From positions 1 to 64,000 of the forward strand of contig JAEWGM010000041.1 of the NCBI GenBank assembly GCA_023388315.1: DNA of 64,000 nt, read 5' to 3'. This document shows positions 15,264-24,529 of this stretch, piece by piece. Under the pieces are notes generated by a model that worked only from the letters and a program-made list of their open reading frames with translations, had not been told where the DNA came from and made no database searches. Positions within the stretch are counted from its first letter, which is position 1; every line of letters starts with the position of its first letter. The DNA comes from Bacteroidota bacterium. GTDB lineage: Bacteria > Bacteroidota > Bacteroidia > Bacteroidales > Dysgonomonadaceae. Made by a program: the position numbers and the translations under genes.

Positions 15264-17081
15264 TTATTTGCTGAAAGGGCTGTATTTTTTTCCACCGCCG
15301 GTAAATTCCGAGTTTTTGTAGAATTCCACAAACGTTAAACGCATCGGGTGCACGATGGCGCCCAACGTGTTCATGAAAATGGTTAATCCGTGGCCTATTA
15401 AGAAAATAAGCACAAATACGATGGGGCCCAAAATGGCGTTATCGGGTTTTATGCCCGCGGCAAGGCTGTTGAATACACTGGCCAAAATGCCGCCCGATAA
15501 TCCAAGGGCAAAAAGGCGCACGTATGAAAGCACATCGCCCAGCAACCCGGTAGCCATATTGTATGAGTCCCACAAACCCAAACCGAAGTTGAAAAACGGA
15601 TTTTTGCCCGGTGAGTTGAAAAAGAAAATGAGGATGGCCGCCGCGCCCATTACAATTAAATGAAGGGTGCCAAACATAGGCATCGTTTTGGGGAGCAAGT
15701 AGGCCACGCCTATGCTCACCAGCAGGATGATCCAACCGATGGTGGCCAGCGCGTACATAAATCCGTATTGCTTTGCACGGTTTATGGCTTTGAGAACCAT
15801 ACCGAACAAAATCTGTACCACTCCAAGAATCAGCGAGAGAGTAAACATCTGATTGTTATCGAAGAAGACTCTGTCGCCAATTTTATTCAAAAACGGCAAT
15901 CCTAAATCGTAAAGCTGGAATCCAAAGAAACCGCCGGTGAGGAAGCCGGTAAAGAATGCCGATGCCCCCAAAATTTGTACCAATGTGAGCACGCCTCTCA
16001 TTGTTTTGCCGATGGCCTCTTTTTTGAGAAGTTTGTAAATGGTTGCTACGGCAAATAAAAACAAGCCGTATCCGATATCGCCCAGCGACAAACCGAAGAA
16101 AATCATATAAAACGGCGCGAAAAACGGAGTCAAATCCAACTCATTGTAGCGCGGCAGCATATACATTTCAGCAAGCGGCTCAAACAGCCTGGTGAACCGA
16201 TTGTTTTTGAATTGAATGGGCACATCGTCTTCCGGTTCTGGGTCGGCCACTTCAAAGTAAGCGTTTTTCGATTGCAAGTACTGCTCAATTTCCGCTTGTT
16301 TTTCTTCGGGCGCGTAGCCTTGTAGGAGCATCACTTTTTCGCCCGCCACGGGGTTGGCGCTCACCGTAACCTTGGTGTAGTCTATGTTCAATTGAATTTC
16401 CTTTAACGCGGCGTCCAAAGAAGGCAAGTAGGCAACAAGGCTGGTTAGCTCTTCCTCTTTTTCTTGTTTCCGGCGCTCCAAGTCTTCAATGAGTTGGTTC
16501 AGCCGATCCATGGAAATCTCCGGTATTTTTATTGGGTCTAAGTGGATGAGTTCCGCTACATTGTTTTCTTTTGAAACGGTGATGAAGTATTTTCTCGATC
16601 CTTGTTGGTTGATGACAACAGCGTTGTAAAGCTCTTCCCATTCGGGATTATATATGTTATCCGGGGCAACGAAAAAATCGATGAAGTACCCTTCATTTTT
16701 AAGTTTGGCAATCAATTCGGGATCGAAGTTTCCCCACGGATGCAACGCGTCGCGCTCTTTACGGCTCACTTGCAGTTGTTGCGAGAGCAGTGTTATATCG
16801 TTTTGAATTTTTTCTATTTCGCCCGGAATTTCCCAACCGCGTTGCGCGTCGGAAGGTTTTAGCTCAACAGGATTTTTTTTATCGATTCTTTTTTCGAGCG
16901 CTTTTTTCGCTTCCGAAAGTTTTTTGAATTGCGCGTTGAATACCTCCAAATTCTCATTCTCTTCTTGGTTCACCTTGTTTTCCACCACGTGCACCAAGCC
17001 TAAGTCCCGCAAATCATCTAAAAAAGTTTCGTATTCTTTGTGGTAAATTAGAAACGTGAATTTTTTCATTCTTGCTACCAT
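15264..17081 (-). CDS. ntpI: V-type ATP synthase subunit I (stator, a-subunit)
   Basis: This 605-residue protein has a cytoplasmic N-terminal half (about 1-320, with coiled-coil segments such as EDLERRKQEKEEELTS) that anchors the peripheral stalks. A C-terminal half of about seven or eight membrane helices forms the ion half-channels. The essential arginine lies in DVLSYVRLFALGLSGG near residue 525. Its start at 17081 overlaps the stop of subunit D by 7 bases; an alternative start at MKKFTFLIY (17069) would remove the overlap. The K gene follows after 36 bases. Confidence 0.94.
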   Translation of the reverse strand: MVARMKKFTFLIYHKEYETFLDDLRDLGLVHVVENKVNQEENENLEVFNAQFKKLSEAKKALEKRIDKKNPVELKPSDAQRGWEIPGEIEKIQNDITLLSQQLQVSRKERDALHPWGNFDPELIAKLKNEGYFIDFFVAPDNIYNPEWEELYNAVVINQQGSRKYFITVSKENNVAELIHLDPIKIPEISMDRLNQLIEDLERRKQEKEEELTSLVAYLPSLDAALKEIQLNIDYTKVTVSANPVAGEKVMLLQGYAPEEKQAEIEQYLQSKNAYFEVADPEPEDDVPIQFKNNRFTRLFEPLAEMYMLPRYNELDLTPFFAPFYMIFFGLSLGDIGYGLFLFAVATIYKLLKKEAIGKTMRGVLTLVQILGASAFFTGFLTGGFFGFQLYDLGLPFLNKIGDRVFFDNNQMFTLSLILGVVQILFGMVLKAINRAKQYGFMYALATIGWIILLVSIGVAYLLPKTMPMFGTLHLIVMGAAAILIFFFNSPGKNPFFNFGLGLWDSYNMATGLLGDVLSYVRLFALGLSGGILASVFNSLAAGIKPDNAILGPIVFVLIFLIGHGLTIFMNTLGAIVHPMRLTFVEFYKNSEFTGGGKKYSPFSK

Positions 17082-17683
17082 CCTTGTTCCTCCTTTCTTT
17101 GTTCCTGATGGGCGCGCATAATTTTTTGCGACGATTTCGACAAGTTTTCTTCGTCTTCCAAATAACGCTTAATTTTAAGGATAGCGTCTTGATACCCCGG
17201 GATTTGCACTTTCTCGAAAAGGTTTACCTTTTGTGTGGTTTTCTTTCGGGCATATTCCAAGCGTCTAAGTTTTAAGTCGTTAAAATCGCGGCGGATGCCT
17301 ATTTCGGCGAGGGTTTGCAGTGTGTGAACGCCATCGAGGAACCATTTGGGTTGGTTGAAAACGCTGAACCGTTTGATGTCGAATTCAACACCTTCCAGCA
17401 CAGGAATGGGCACGCCGGCAATTTTCCTTTTCGATAAGTTTACATCTTTCACGCGAACCAACGAAGGATCGAACTCTGTCCAAAGTCCTAACATTTTTTC
17501 ATAGGATTTTATTTTAGATTCCAATTCTTTGTCGAGGTCTTCTATTTCTTGTTTGGCTTTCTTCACTTCCATGCGCAGCGCAGTTTCCTTGCTTTGCAGC
17601 GTGGGCAAAGCGCGGACACGCACTTTCAGTTGTTTCTCCAACTCCTGACGCGATGTTTTGTTGTATTGAAATTTTATAGCCAT
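17075..17683 (-). CDS. ntpD: V-type ATP synthase subunit D (central rotor shaft)
   Basis: This 202-residue protein is almost entirely helical, starting MAIKFQYNKTSRQELEKQLK and ending with long amphipathic helices, as expected for the antiparallel coiled-coil shaft. Subunit D turns inside the A3B3 hexamer and transmits torque to the membrane ring. The conserved N-terminal KTSR..L and the C-terminal RLEYARKKTTQKVNLFEKV block identify the family. It sits 96 bases after subunit B, the longest gap inside the operon. Confidence 0.93.
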   Translation of the reverse strand: MAIKFQYNKTSRQELEKQLKVRVRALPTLQSKETALRMEVKKAKQEIEDLDKELESKIKSYEKMLGLWTEFDPSLVRVKDVNLSKRKIAGVPIPVLEGVEFDIKRFSVFNQPKWFLDGVHTLQTLAEIGIRRDFNDLKLRRLEYARKKTTQKVNLFEKVQIPGYQDAILKIKRYLEDEENLSKSSQKIMRAHQEQRKEEQGW

Positions 17684-17779
17684 ATAGTATGTCTTCCTAA
17701 ACTATTTTTCTCATTTATAGCATGGTAATCGGTTGAATAACTTTAATCTCAAATCCGAAATCCCAATTCCCAAATCGAA

Positions 17780-19093
17780 TTATTTCCAATATTTCTCCAC
17801 CAATTCTTTTTTCATGTTCACCTCTTGTGGCTTAAAGTGCGTAGAGAAGAGCTCCCAGGTTTTATCGAGCATTTCGGTTGTGTTGATGTTTACGTCAATT
17901 GCCAAAATGTGTGCCGAGTAATCGCGCGCGAACGCCAATGTGCGCTGGTCGTAATCGGTAAGGTCGAAACCGTTTTCCAGCTTCGTTTTGGCGTTGGCCG
18001 CATCGGCATAAAGACGAACGGCTGCGTTCATCACCTGCGGATGGTCTTCGCGCGTTACTTTGCCTTGCACCAATTGTTTCAATCGCGAAAGCGAACGGAA
18101 GGGGTCAACGATGACCTTTCCTACGTCGCTGTCGCGGCGCAGGAAGAGCTGGCCTTCAGTAATATATCCCGTATTGTCGGGCACAGCGTGCGTAATATCG
18201 CCACCCGACAAGGTGGTTACCGCAATAATGGTAATGGAGCCGCCATTGGGGAACTGTGCCGCTTTTTCGTAAATCTTCGCCAAATCGGAATAGAGCGAGC
18301 CCGGCATGGAGTCTTTCGATGGAATTTGGTCCATCCTGTTAGACACAATGGCCAAGGCGTCGGCATACGATGTCATATCAGTGAGCAGCACCAGCACTTT
18401 TTCGTTCTTATCCACCGCGAAGTATTCGGCAGCCGTAAGTGCCATATCGGGCACCAGCAAACGCTCAACGGGCGGGTCTTCCGTGGTGTTCACAAAACTG
18501 ATAATGCGGTCTAACACGCCGGCGTTGCTGAACGTGTTTTTGAAGAAAAGATAATCGTCGTTGGTCATTCCCATTCCGCCGAGAATAATCTTATCGGTTT
18601 CGGCACGAAGCGCCACAGTGGCCATAACTGGGTTAAACGGCTGGTCTGGGTCGGCAAAAAAGGGAATCTTTTGCCCCGAAACAAGCGTGTTGTTCAAATC
18701 GATGCCGGCAATTCCGGTAGCGATAAGCTTCGACGGTTGTTTTCTACGCACCGGGTTTACAGACGGGCCGCCAATTTGGCGCTCTTCCCCTTCGGGGATG
18801 GGGCCGCCGTCAATGGGGGCGCCCAACGCGTTAAAAAAACGGCCGCCCAACTGGTCGCTCACTTTCAGCGATGGCGCTTTGCCAAGAAAAATCACTTCAG
18901 CATTGGTAGGAATTCCTTCCGTGCCGCCAAAAATTTGCAGCGTTACTTCGTCTCCAATAATTTTCACTACCTGCGCCAAGCGGCCGTCAACGGTTGCCAG
19001 TTCTTCGTAGCCCACGTTGGTGGCTTTCACCGAGCAAGTTGCTTTGGTAATTTGCGTGATTTTGGTAAATATTTTTTGAAATGCTTTTGCCAT
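17780..19093 (-). CDS. ntpB: V-type ATP synthase subunit B (non-catalytic)
   Basis: This 437-residue protein of the ATPase beta-barrel/RecA-like family lacks a canonical Walker A lysine. The corresponding segment reads LVSGQKIPFFADPDQPFNPVM, which marks the non-catalytic subunit. Other landmarks are ERLLVPDMALTAAEYFA, LVLLTDMTSYADALAIVSNRMDQIP and GSITIIAVTTLSGGDITHAVPDNTGYITEGQ. It alternates with subunit A in the cytoplasmic hexamer. It lies 11 bases after subunit A and is clearly co-transcribed. Confidence 0.95.
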   Translation of the reverse strand: MAKAFQKIFTKITQITKATCSVKATNVGYEELATVDGRLAQVVKIIGDEVTLQIFGGTEGIPTNAEVIFLGKAPSLKVSDQLGGRFFNALGAPIDGGPIPEGEERQIGGPSVNPVRRKQPSKLIATGIAGIDLNNTLVSGQKIPFFADPDQPFNPVMATVALRAETDKIILGGMGMTNDDYLFFKNTFSNAGVLDRIISFVNTTEDPPVERLLVPDMALTAAEYFAVDKNEKVLVLLTDMTSYADALAIVSNRMDQIPSKDSMPGSLYSDLAKIYEKAAQFPNGGSITIIAVTTLSGGDITHAVPDNTGYITEGQLFLRRDSDVGKVIVDPFRSLSRLKQLVQGKVTREDHPQVMNAAVRLYADAANAKTKLENGFDLTDYDQRTLAFARDYSAHILAIDVNINTTEMLDKTWELFSTHFKPQEVNMKKELVEKYWK

Positions 19094-19104
19094 AATTGTT
19101 CAAT

Positions 19105-20874
19105 TTATTCCTCTACTTCTGCCGGTTCGGTTTGTGTTTTAATTAATGCGTTCAACTCGTCGCGGTACTGGTTGAATTTTTCGGACTTGAATTCCGAGTA
19201 GTTCATTTGTCTGCCTAAGTTGATCATTTTCTTGAAATAATCGGACACTTCATTAAAATTATCAAACTCAAACTCTGTGCGACAAATATTCGTTACCATA
19301 TTTAGGATGTATTCCTGCCGTTCCATAGACGTAACCGAGTCAATTTCGTCGAAAGCGTCTTGCTGGAGCAGAATAAAATCAATTAGTTCCGATTTCCAAA
19401 ACGTTACGTGGTATTCCACCGGCACGCCATCGTCTCCCAAAATGTTGATTTGTTCGGCAATTTCTTTTCCGCGCAAGAGGCGGGTTTTGGCTTCGTTTAC
19501 CATGGAAGTCCATTCGGGCGAAATGTGGTTGGAGATATACTCTTCAAACTCAGGGTATTCAATGTATTTTGAATAAGAGTCGATGGGGTTGATAGCCGGA
19601 TACCGTTTCTTGTCGGCACGCTCCTGTTCCAAAGCATAGAAGCAACGCGCCACTTTTTTGGTGTTCTCCGTTACCGGCTCCTTGAGGTTACCCCCCGCGG
19701 GCGAAACGGTTCCGATAAACGTGATGGAGCCTTCTTTTCCGTTGTTGAGGATAACGTGCCCGGCGCGGCCGTAAAAGTTTGAAATAATGGACGATAAGTC
19801 CATCGGGAACGCGTCGGGGCCGGGAAGTTCTTCCAAGCGGTTACTCATTTCACGCAACGCTTGCGCCCAGCGCGATGTGGAGTCGGCCATCAGCAAAATT
19901 TTCAATCCCATGGCGCGATAATATTCGCCAATTGCCATGGCGGTGTACACCGACGCTTCGCGCGCCGCCACCGGCATGTTGGATGTGTTGGCAATGATGA
20001 TGGTGCGCTCCATGAGCTTGCGCCCGGTGTGCGGGTCATCCAGTTCGGGGAACTCGGTGAAAATTTCCACCACCTCGTTGGCACGCTCGCCGCAGGCTGC
20101 CATGATCACGATATCGGCTTCGGCCTGTTTTGAAATGGCGTGCTGCAGCACCGTTTTTCCGGTTCCGAAAGCGCCGGGAATAAAGCCGGTTCCGCCTTCC
20201 ACAATGGGGTTCATCGTGTCGATAAGGCGCACGCCGGTCTCCAACAATTTATACGGACGAGGTTTGTGTTTGTATTGCGTTACCGGAACTTTCACCGGCC
20301 AACGCTGAATCATATTCAACTCGGTTTCGTTGCCATCGCGGTCTTCCACCACGGCAATGGTGTGGTAGATGTTGTAATCGCCTTCTTCGGCAATGCTTTT
20401 TATGGTATATTCGCCGGTCATTTTAAACGGCACCATAATTTTGTGTGGCTGATAGTTTTCGTCCACTTCGCCCAACCACGACGCGGCTGTCACTTTATCG
20501 CCCACCTGAGCAATGGGCACGAAGTGCCATTTTTTTTCTTCATCGAGGGGGAAAGTATATTCGCCACGTTTCAAGAAAACGCCGTCCATTTTGTCGAGGT
20601 CGTTTTCCAAGCCATCGAGGTTGCGTTCCAGCAATCCGGGGCCGAGCACTACTTCCAGCATATGCCCGGCAAATTCCACTTGGGTTTCGGTTTGCAGGCC
20701 GCGCGTGCTTTCAAACACTTGCACGTAGGCGTTTTTGCCCACCACCTTAATCACTTCTGCCATTAGCTTCGCATCGTCTAACATGATGTAAGCGATTTCG
20801 TTTTGCGAAACCGGCCCATCCACTTCCACGATAACCAAGTTGGAAATAATTCCTTTTACAATTCCTTTTGTCAT
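19105..20874 (-). CDS. ntpA: V-type ATP synthase subunit A (catalytic)
   Basis: This is a 589-residue catalytic subunit. The ATG at 20874 (MTKGIVKGIISNLV) is chosen over an in-frame upstream ATG at 20925, because only the later one gives the family N-terminus and it avoids overlap with the preceding gene. The P-loop GAFGTGKT is at residues 234-241, followed by ACGERANEVVE and the Walker B region LKILLMADSTSRWAQALRE. It hydrolyses or makes ATP in the cytoplasmic head. A bulge domain insertion typical of V/A-type A subunits lies between residues 110 and 180. Confidence 0.96.
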   Translation of the reverse strand: MTKGIVKGIISNLVIVEVDGPVSQNEIAYIMLDDAKLMAEVIKVVGKNAYVQVFESTRGLQTETQVEFAGHMLEVVLGPGLLERNLDGLENDLDKMDGVFLKRGEYTFPLDEEKKWHFVPIAQVGDKVTAASWLGEVDENYQPHKIMVPFKMTGEYTIKSIAEEGDYNIYHTIAVVEDRDGNETELNMIQRWPVKVPVTQYKHKPRPYKLLETGVRLIDTMNPIVEGGTGFIPGAFGTGKTVLQHAISKQAEADIVIMAACGERANEVVEIFTEFPELDDPHTGRKLMERTIIIANTSNMPVAAREASVYTAMAIGEYYRAMGLKILLMADSTSRWAQALREMSNRLEELPGPDAFPMDLSSIISNFYGRAGHVILNNGKEGSITFIGTVSPAGGNLKEPVTENTKKVARCFYALEQERADKKRYPAINPIDSYSKYIEYPEFEEYISNHISPEWTSMVNEAKTRLLRGKEIAEQINILGDDGVPVEYHVTFWKSELIDFILLQQDAFDEIDSVTSMERQEYILNMVTNICRTEFEFDNFNEVSDYFKKMINLGRQMNYSEFKSEKFNQYRDELNALIKTQTEPAEVEE

Positions 20875-20902
20875 ATATGTTTTTGTTTTTTGCTTCGCAC
20901 TA

Positions 20903-21751
20903 TTATTCTTCCGGCACTCGCACATCGCCTTTTAGGCCGGAAATAAGTTCGCGGAAAACGCGTTCGCCTTCTTCAGCGTTGAGGGTTACCCAACGTTCCA
21001 AAATTTGCAATTTGCAAAGATAAGCGAATATATATTCTATGTTGAAATAATCAAAAACGGTATTTTCATCCAGCCAATCCCAACGCAGTTTATCAATTTT
21101 TCGTTCGCGGTCATACAGGTCTGTTTCTTCTGAAAGGCGAGAGAGCGTATCAAAATAATCGAGTTCCAGGCCCAACCCGAAATCGCGTGCGGTGAGATTC
21201 TCGCGAATGGTTTCCGCTACGGGGTTGTTCCCCACAATGAGATTCTCCACAAACATATTGTATTTTCTGCCGTAAATAGCGGTGAGCACGTTGCCGATGT
21301 TGAGGTTCAACTCAAACCATTTCGCAACGAGCGAGTTTTTGGAATTCATGCCGTAATCCACGTAGAACGATGTCATTAGGTCTTCCCACAAGCGGTTTTC
21401 GTTGTGTGCGTTTTCATCGAGCCACGTGCGGATGTAATCGGCAAAATAATCGGGAACTTTTTTGTTATCCACCGCGAAATCAACTTCAACGGCATCCAGC
21501 GTTTCTTTTAACTCTTCGGCGGTAATGCTGCCGTGCGGGTTAAAGGCGGCTTCGCGGTCTTTCATAAACGCGATGAGATTCTCGTTGTCGTATTTCAGGA
21601 AATACTTGTCGATGAGCGCTTTGTCTTTCGGATGCAGCACCTCGTTGAGCATTAACCTGAACTCCTCTACTGTGAAGGGTAGTTTAACGCTGTCGAACGA
21701 AATATCGGGCAATCCCGAAACGAAATAATAATACTGATTTTCAAAAGCCAT
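20903..21751 (-). CDS. DUF2764 protein, V-ATPase-associated (possible subunit C equivalent)
   Basis: This 282-residue soluble, helical protein starts MAFENQYYYFVSGLPDISFD and contains LELDYFDTLSRLSEETDLYDRERKIDKLRWDWLDENTVFDYF. DUF2764 genes sit between subunits E and A in V-ATPase operons of Bacteroidetes and some spirochaetes (recalled). They occupy the slot where other operons have subunit C, so a role as the rotor-to-ring coupler or socket is a reasonable inference but is not shown. It lies 12 bases after E and 28 bases before A. Confidence 0.8.
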   Translation of the reverse strand: MAFENQYYYFVSGLPDISFDSVKLPFTVEEFRLMLNEVLHPKDKALIDKYFLKYDNENLIAFMKDREAAFNPHGSITAEELKETLDAVEVDFAVDNKKVPDYFADYIRTWLDENAHNENRLWEDLMTSFYVDYGMNSKNSLVAKWFELNLNIGNVLTAIYGRKYNMFVENLIVGNNPVAETIRENLTARDFGLGLELDYFDTLSRLSEETDLYDRERKIDKLRWDWLDENTVFDYFNIEYIFAYLCKLQILERWVTLNAEEGERVFRELISGLKGDVRVPEE

Positions 21752-21763
21752 AGACCACGAGGT

Positions 21764-22354
21764 TTATCCGAAAAGCAATTGGCGGATTTGCGGACGCAAG
21801 AATTCTTTGAAGTACTCAATGAATTCCTCTTCGCCGAATTTCACTTTATATGAACCGTCTTGCGGTGAAAGCGTGAAACCGGTTTTAACGCCGTTTACCG
21901 ACTCAATGTTCAGGTCTTTGTTGAGCAGGTTTTTCGCGTTTGAAGCGATGTAGTTTTTGAGCTCCTCGGCATTGGCTACGCCGATGGTCAGTTTCTCGTT
22001 TTTCGACCAGTTTTGCACCAAATCCACAATTAGTTTTTGCATAAACGATTTGTCTTCCGTGGCGGCTTTTACATTGTTGGTGGCCAGCGTGTCGGTAACA
22101 AGGTTTGTGATTTCGGTTTTCAATGCTTCGGAGGCTTGCGAGGCGTACATCTTGAGTTCCGACTCGGTGTTTTTTTTCAATTCACCGGCTCTCCTGTCGG
22201 CAGTTGAAACAATTTCGTCGGCTTCTTTTCTTGCTTTCTCAATTATTTCTTGCTCCGATTTTTTTGCTTCGGCAATGATTTTATCGGCTTCTTCTTTCCC
22301 TTTTTCCACTCCTTCGGAGTATAGCTTGGAGGTAAGTTCCTGAATTTTGTCCAT
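21764..22354 (-). CDS. ntpE: V-type ATP synthase subunit E (peripheral stalk)
   Basis: This is a 196-residue protein. The ATG at 22354 (MDKIQELTSKLYSEGVEKGK) is chosen over an upstream in-frame ATG at 22459, which would lie upstream of the likely promoter (22430-22437). The first 75 residues are a charged heptad helix (EEADKIIAEAKKSEQEIIEK) forming the peripheral stalk; the C-terminal domain binds subunit B. It is the first gene of the seven-gene operon E-DUF2764-A-B-D-I-K. No separate subunit G/H partner gene is visible. Confidence 0.9.
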   Translation of the reverse strand: MDKIQELTSKLYSEGVEKGKEEADKIIAEAKKSEQEIIEKARKEADEIVSTADRRAGELKKNTESELKMYASQASEALKTEITNLVTDTLATNNVKAATEDKSFMQKLIVDLVQNWSKNEKLTIGVANAEELKNYIASNAKNLLNKDLNIESVNGVKTGFTLSPQDGSYKVKFGEEEFIEYFKEFLRPQIRQLLFG

Positions 22355-22429
22355 ATATTTTAAATGATTATTTTCTTTTCGGTTTGTGATGCTACTGTTA
22401 TTTTCCCGGTTTATTTTAAAACATTGTCG

Positions 22430-22437
22430 CAAAGATA
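22430..22437 (-). promoter_or_regulatory. Putative -7 box of the V-ATPase operon
   Basis: TATCTTTG on the minus strand gives a predicted leader of roughly 70 bases before the subunit E ATG at 22354. It supports the shorter start of that gene. Confidence 0.5.
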
Positions 22438-22539
22438 AGCAAATCTGTTTTGTTTCCATACTTAATTTATGGCATATTTTGTGTTTAAGTTTTTTTCAGA
22501 AACTATTTCAGCACACAAAAAAAGAGTTGTCCGCGGGCG

Positions 22540-22571
22540 TTGCGCCGTTTAGGATTTTTGTCGTATTTTTG
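22540..22571 (+). promoter_or_regulatory. Putative promoter of the MATE gene
   Basis: TTG at 22540-22542, a 21-base spacer and TATTTTTG at 22564-22571 fit the consensus. The ATG at 22576 lies only five bases beyond, so the transcript could be leaderless or nearly so. Confidence 0.45.
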
Positions 22572-22575
22572 CGCG

Positions 22576-23868
22576 ATGGATAAAAAAATCTTCAAACTCG
22601 CCGTCCCCAATATCATTACCAACATTACCGTTCCGCTTTTGGGAATGATTGATATTGCCATTGCCGGACGTTTGGGATCGGCGGTTTTTATAGGCGCCAT
22701 TGCGCTGGGTAGCAATATTTTCAATATGATTTATTGGAACTTCGGGTTCATTCGGATGAGCTCCAGCGGATTCACCGCGCAGGCCTATGGCGCGAGAAAC
22801 CTCACGGAGTCGATGAATGTGTTCCTGCGCTCGCTTGGCATTGGGCTGGGAATAGGCCTGTTAATTGTTTTGCTGCAATATCCCATTGGGAAATTCGCGC
22901 TAAGCCTTATAAAATCGGGCGCAGAGTCGCAACAACACGTCGAAACCTATTTCCGAACCGTGGTGTGGGGCGCGCCTGCCGTGCTCGGTTTGTACGCGTT
23001 TAAAGGATGGTTCATTGGCATGCAAAACGCCAAAACACCTATGGCGATAGCCATATTAAATAATGTGTTAAACATTGCGCTCAGTTTTATTTTTGTTTTC
23101 GGGTTCAATATGAGCATCAAGGGCATCGCGTTGGGAACGGTGCTTTCGCAAATTGTTACGCTATTGGTGGCGGCGTTTCTGTGGTGGAGATATTACGGCA
23201 GGTTACGCAAATTTGTGAAACCGGAGACGGTGATGGATAAAAAATCGCTTCGGTTGTTTTTCAAGGTGAATGGCGATGTGTTTGTGCGCACTTTTTTGCT
23301 CACGCTGGTTACCACGTTTTTCACGTTTGTGTCGTCGGGGATGGGCGAAATGATTTTGGCGGTGAACGCCTTGCTGATGCAGTTTTTTATGTTGTTTTCT
23401 TATTTTATGGATGGGTTTGCCTACGCCGGCGAAGCGCTCACCGGCCGGTTCATTGGCGCGAGAAGCCCATTTCAATTAAAACTTATGCTCAAAAGAATTT
23501 TCTTTTGGGGGTTGATGGTGAGCATTGTAGCGGTGGTGTTGTACACGTTTTTCCCCGACCAAATTCTGCACATCCTCACCAACGATGAAAATGTGATTAA
23601 CGAAACCAAGCGGTTTACGTTTTGGACGGTTCTCGTTCCCATCACCGGCTTTGCCGCTTTCCTGTGGGACGGGATTTTTATTGGTGCCACGGCATCAAAA
23701 GAAATGCGCAACGCGATGATATATTCTTCCATCGTTTTCTTTGCCTGTTATTATGTTTTTGCTCCCATGTGGGGAAACAACGGCTTGTGGTTCGCTTTTA
23801 TTCTTTATTTGCTGGTGCGCGGCGTTACGCAAACAATTTGGGCAAAAAAGGCGTTGAATATTAGATAA
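22576..23868 (+). CDS. MATE family efflux transporter
   Basis: This 430-residue protein has about twelve membrane helices in two MatE repeats. It starts MDKKIFKLAVPNIITNITVPLLGMIDIAIAG, the usual MATE N-terminus, whereas an in-frame ATG at 22540 lies in the promoter region. The second half begins near LRLFFKVNGDVFVRTFLL and includes FSYFMDGFAYAGEALTGRFIGA, resembling the DinF-like branch. MATE proteins export drugs or metabolites in exchange for Na+ or H+. A sodium-pumping V-ATPase is encoded next to it, divergently, but coupling of the two is only a possibility. Confidence 0.9.
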   Translation: MDKKIFKLAVPNIITNITVPLLGMIDIAIAGRLGSAVFIGAIALGSNIFNMIYWNFGFIRMSSSGFTAQAYGARNLTESMNVFLRSLGIGLGIGLLIVLLQYPIGKFALSLIKSGAESQQHVETYFRTVVWGAPAVLGLYAFKGWFIGMQNAKTPMAIAILNNVLNIALSFIFVFGFNMSIKGIALGTVLSQIVTLLVAAFLWWRYYGRLRKFVKPETVMDKKSLRLFFKVNGDVFVRTFLLTLVTTFFTFVSSGMGEMILAVNALLMQFFMLFSYFMDGFAYAGEALTGRFIGARSPFQLKLMLKRIFFWGLMVSIVAVVLYTFFPDQILHILTNDENVINETKRFTFWTVLVPITGFAAFLWDGIFIGATASKEMRNAMIYSSIVFFACYYVFAPMWGNNGLWFAFILYLLVRGVTQTIWAKKALNIR

Positions 23869-23916
23869 ATCCGTTCTTGTGCAAGTTTGCGGTGTAATTG
23901 TATTTAGTTTCAGTTA

Positions 23917-24462
23917 ATGGTAGAAGACTTTATTTCCGGTATAAACAACAGAAGTGCCAAGGCTTGGGAAAGTCTTTATCATCATTATTATGCCGCTTTA
24001 TGTTCTTATGTTGACCATATGATTAAAGACTCTCACGCTACCGAAGATTTGGTGCAAGATGTTTTTATCGCGATATGGAGATCGGAGCGCATGTTTGTGT
24101 CCATGAAAGAGCTTACCAACTACCTTTACAGGGCTTGCTACAATAACTCCCTTGTTTATATTCGTAACAACAAAATTCATAATACCATCTTAGACAGAAT
24201 TGGAGAAAACGCAGAGTTTACCGAAGATGACGCCTACTCGTTGATGGTGGTGGAGGAGGTTGTTCGTCAATTATATCACCTTATAGACTCTCTGCCTAAA
24301 GAACAGAAAAATGTCATACTGCTAAGTTTAAAAGAGTACTCCATAAAAGAAATCGCGGAAAAACTTTCCATTAGTGTAAATACTGTTAAAACACATAAGA
24401 GTAGAGCAATGAGGTTTTTACGATCAAAATTTCAGGACTCTATTTATTTTTTCCTCCTTTAA
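23917..24462 (+). CDS. ECF-type RNA polymerase sigma factor
   Basis: This is a 181-residue sigma-70 family member of the extracytoplasmic-function group. Region 2 spans about residues 10-80 (AWESLYHHYYAALCSYV, then ATEDLVQDVFIAIW), and region 4 about 120-172, with the helix-turn-helix YSIKEIAEKLSISVNTVKTHKSRAM. It heads an operon with FecR, SusC and SusD. By analogy with FecI/FecR, the OM receptor signals through FecR to free this sigma factor, which then transcribes the transport genes. Confidence 0.93.
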   Translation: MVEDFISGINNRSAKAWESLYHHYYAALCSYVDHMIKDSHATEDLVQDVFIAIWRSERMFVSMKELTNYLYRACYNNSLVYIRNNKIHNTILDRIGENAEFTEDDAYSLMVVEEVVRQLYHLIDSLPKEQKNVILLSLKEYSIKEIAEKLSISVNTVKTHKSRAMRFLRSKFQDSIYFFLL

Positions 24463-24529
24463 ATTAATATTTTCGGCTTTGTTGTCACCCTAAACCTTAA
24501 GTTATGTATAATAACTATAAAGTAAGGTA

